A stretch of DNA of 64,000 bases, from contig NZ_CP014480.1 in NCBI RefSeq assembly GCF_001580365.1, forward strand, positions 62,001 through 126,000. The letters run 5' to 3'. The notes below the pieces were generated by a model. That model did no database searches. It was not told the DNA's origin and worked only from the letters and a program-made list of their open reading frames with translations. This stretch comes from Kocuria turfanensis. Lineage in GTDB: Bacteria; Actinomycetota; Actinomycetes; Actinomycetales; Micrococcaceae. The position numbers and the translations under genes were made by a program. Shown piece by piece: positions 63,563-64,000 of this stretch. Each line of letters begins with the position of its first letter. Position 1 is the stretch's first letter.

Positions 63563-64000
<438 letters not shown>

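Overview
The window is core chromosome of a very high-GC actinobacterium, most likely a member of the Micrococcaceae close to Kocuria or Arthrobacter. This is inferred from gene order, protein character, GTG starts, and a MurE motif typical of L-lysine peptidoglycan; no rRNA or other species marker is present. Almost every base is coding. I see no tRNA or rRNA gene, insertion sequence, prophage, CRISPR array or defence island.

Layout. 1-9100: an acyltransferase (partial), class II DAHP synthase, a PASTA-domain Ser/Thr kinase, a LysM/transglycosylase wall hydrolase, an Rv2175c-like DNA-binding protein, a polyprenyl synthase, DNA polymerase IV and a DUF3040 membrane protein. 9130-29910: a complete division and cell-wall (dcw) cluster, mraZ-rsmH-ftsL-ftsI-murE-murF-mraY-murD-ftsW-murG-murC-ftsQ-ftsZ-pgeF-yggS-sepF-yggT-divIVA, mostly joined by ATGA or GTGA overlaps. 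30062-37166: lspA, rluD, dnaE, hisD, nrdR. 37377-40278: polyphosphate glucokinase, methionine aminopeptidase, a 58-residue protein and panB. 40424-46346: a nitrogen block, glnA2-glnE facing glnA1. 46541-58382: an RDD protein, a DUF4191 protein, lipA, lipB, a kinase-like gene, a small membrane protein, sucB, lpdA, pepA and a PAC2 protein. Here lipoate synthesis and transfer sit beside two lipoate-dependent enzymes. 58463-64000: an MFS transporter, a DUF4192 protein, the primary sigma factor, a small zinc-finger-like protein and the start of parE.

The order matches two long blocks I recall from Mycobacterium tuberculosis (around Rv2182c-Rv2145c and Rv2213-Rv2225), so function calls are well supported by context.

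What stands out. (1) ftsQ carries 18 exact copies of a 30-bp unit coding for GSTAAGPTGA, plus two decayed copies. (2) glnA1 loses its last residues and stop codon at a junction with two large perfect palindromes, so it has no in-frame stop before its terminator. (3) The kinase-like gene at 49.8-51.7 kb is split by a frameshift and lacks catalytic residues. (4) The PASTA kinase has five TE[AT]L motifs, the last four exactly ten residues apart. (5) About ten genes have a -10 element 6-7 nt before the start codon, predicting leaderless mRNAs. (6) A GlnR-type box lies before glnA1, a SigR/SigH-type promoter before sigA, and MraZ-type decamers across the mraZ promoter. No wholly new multi-gene system was found; the novelty lies in these local features.
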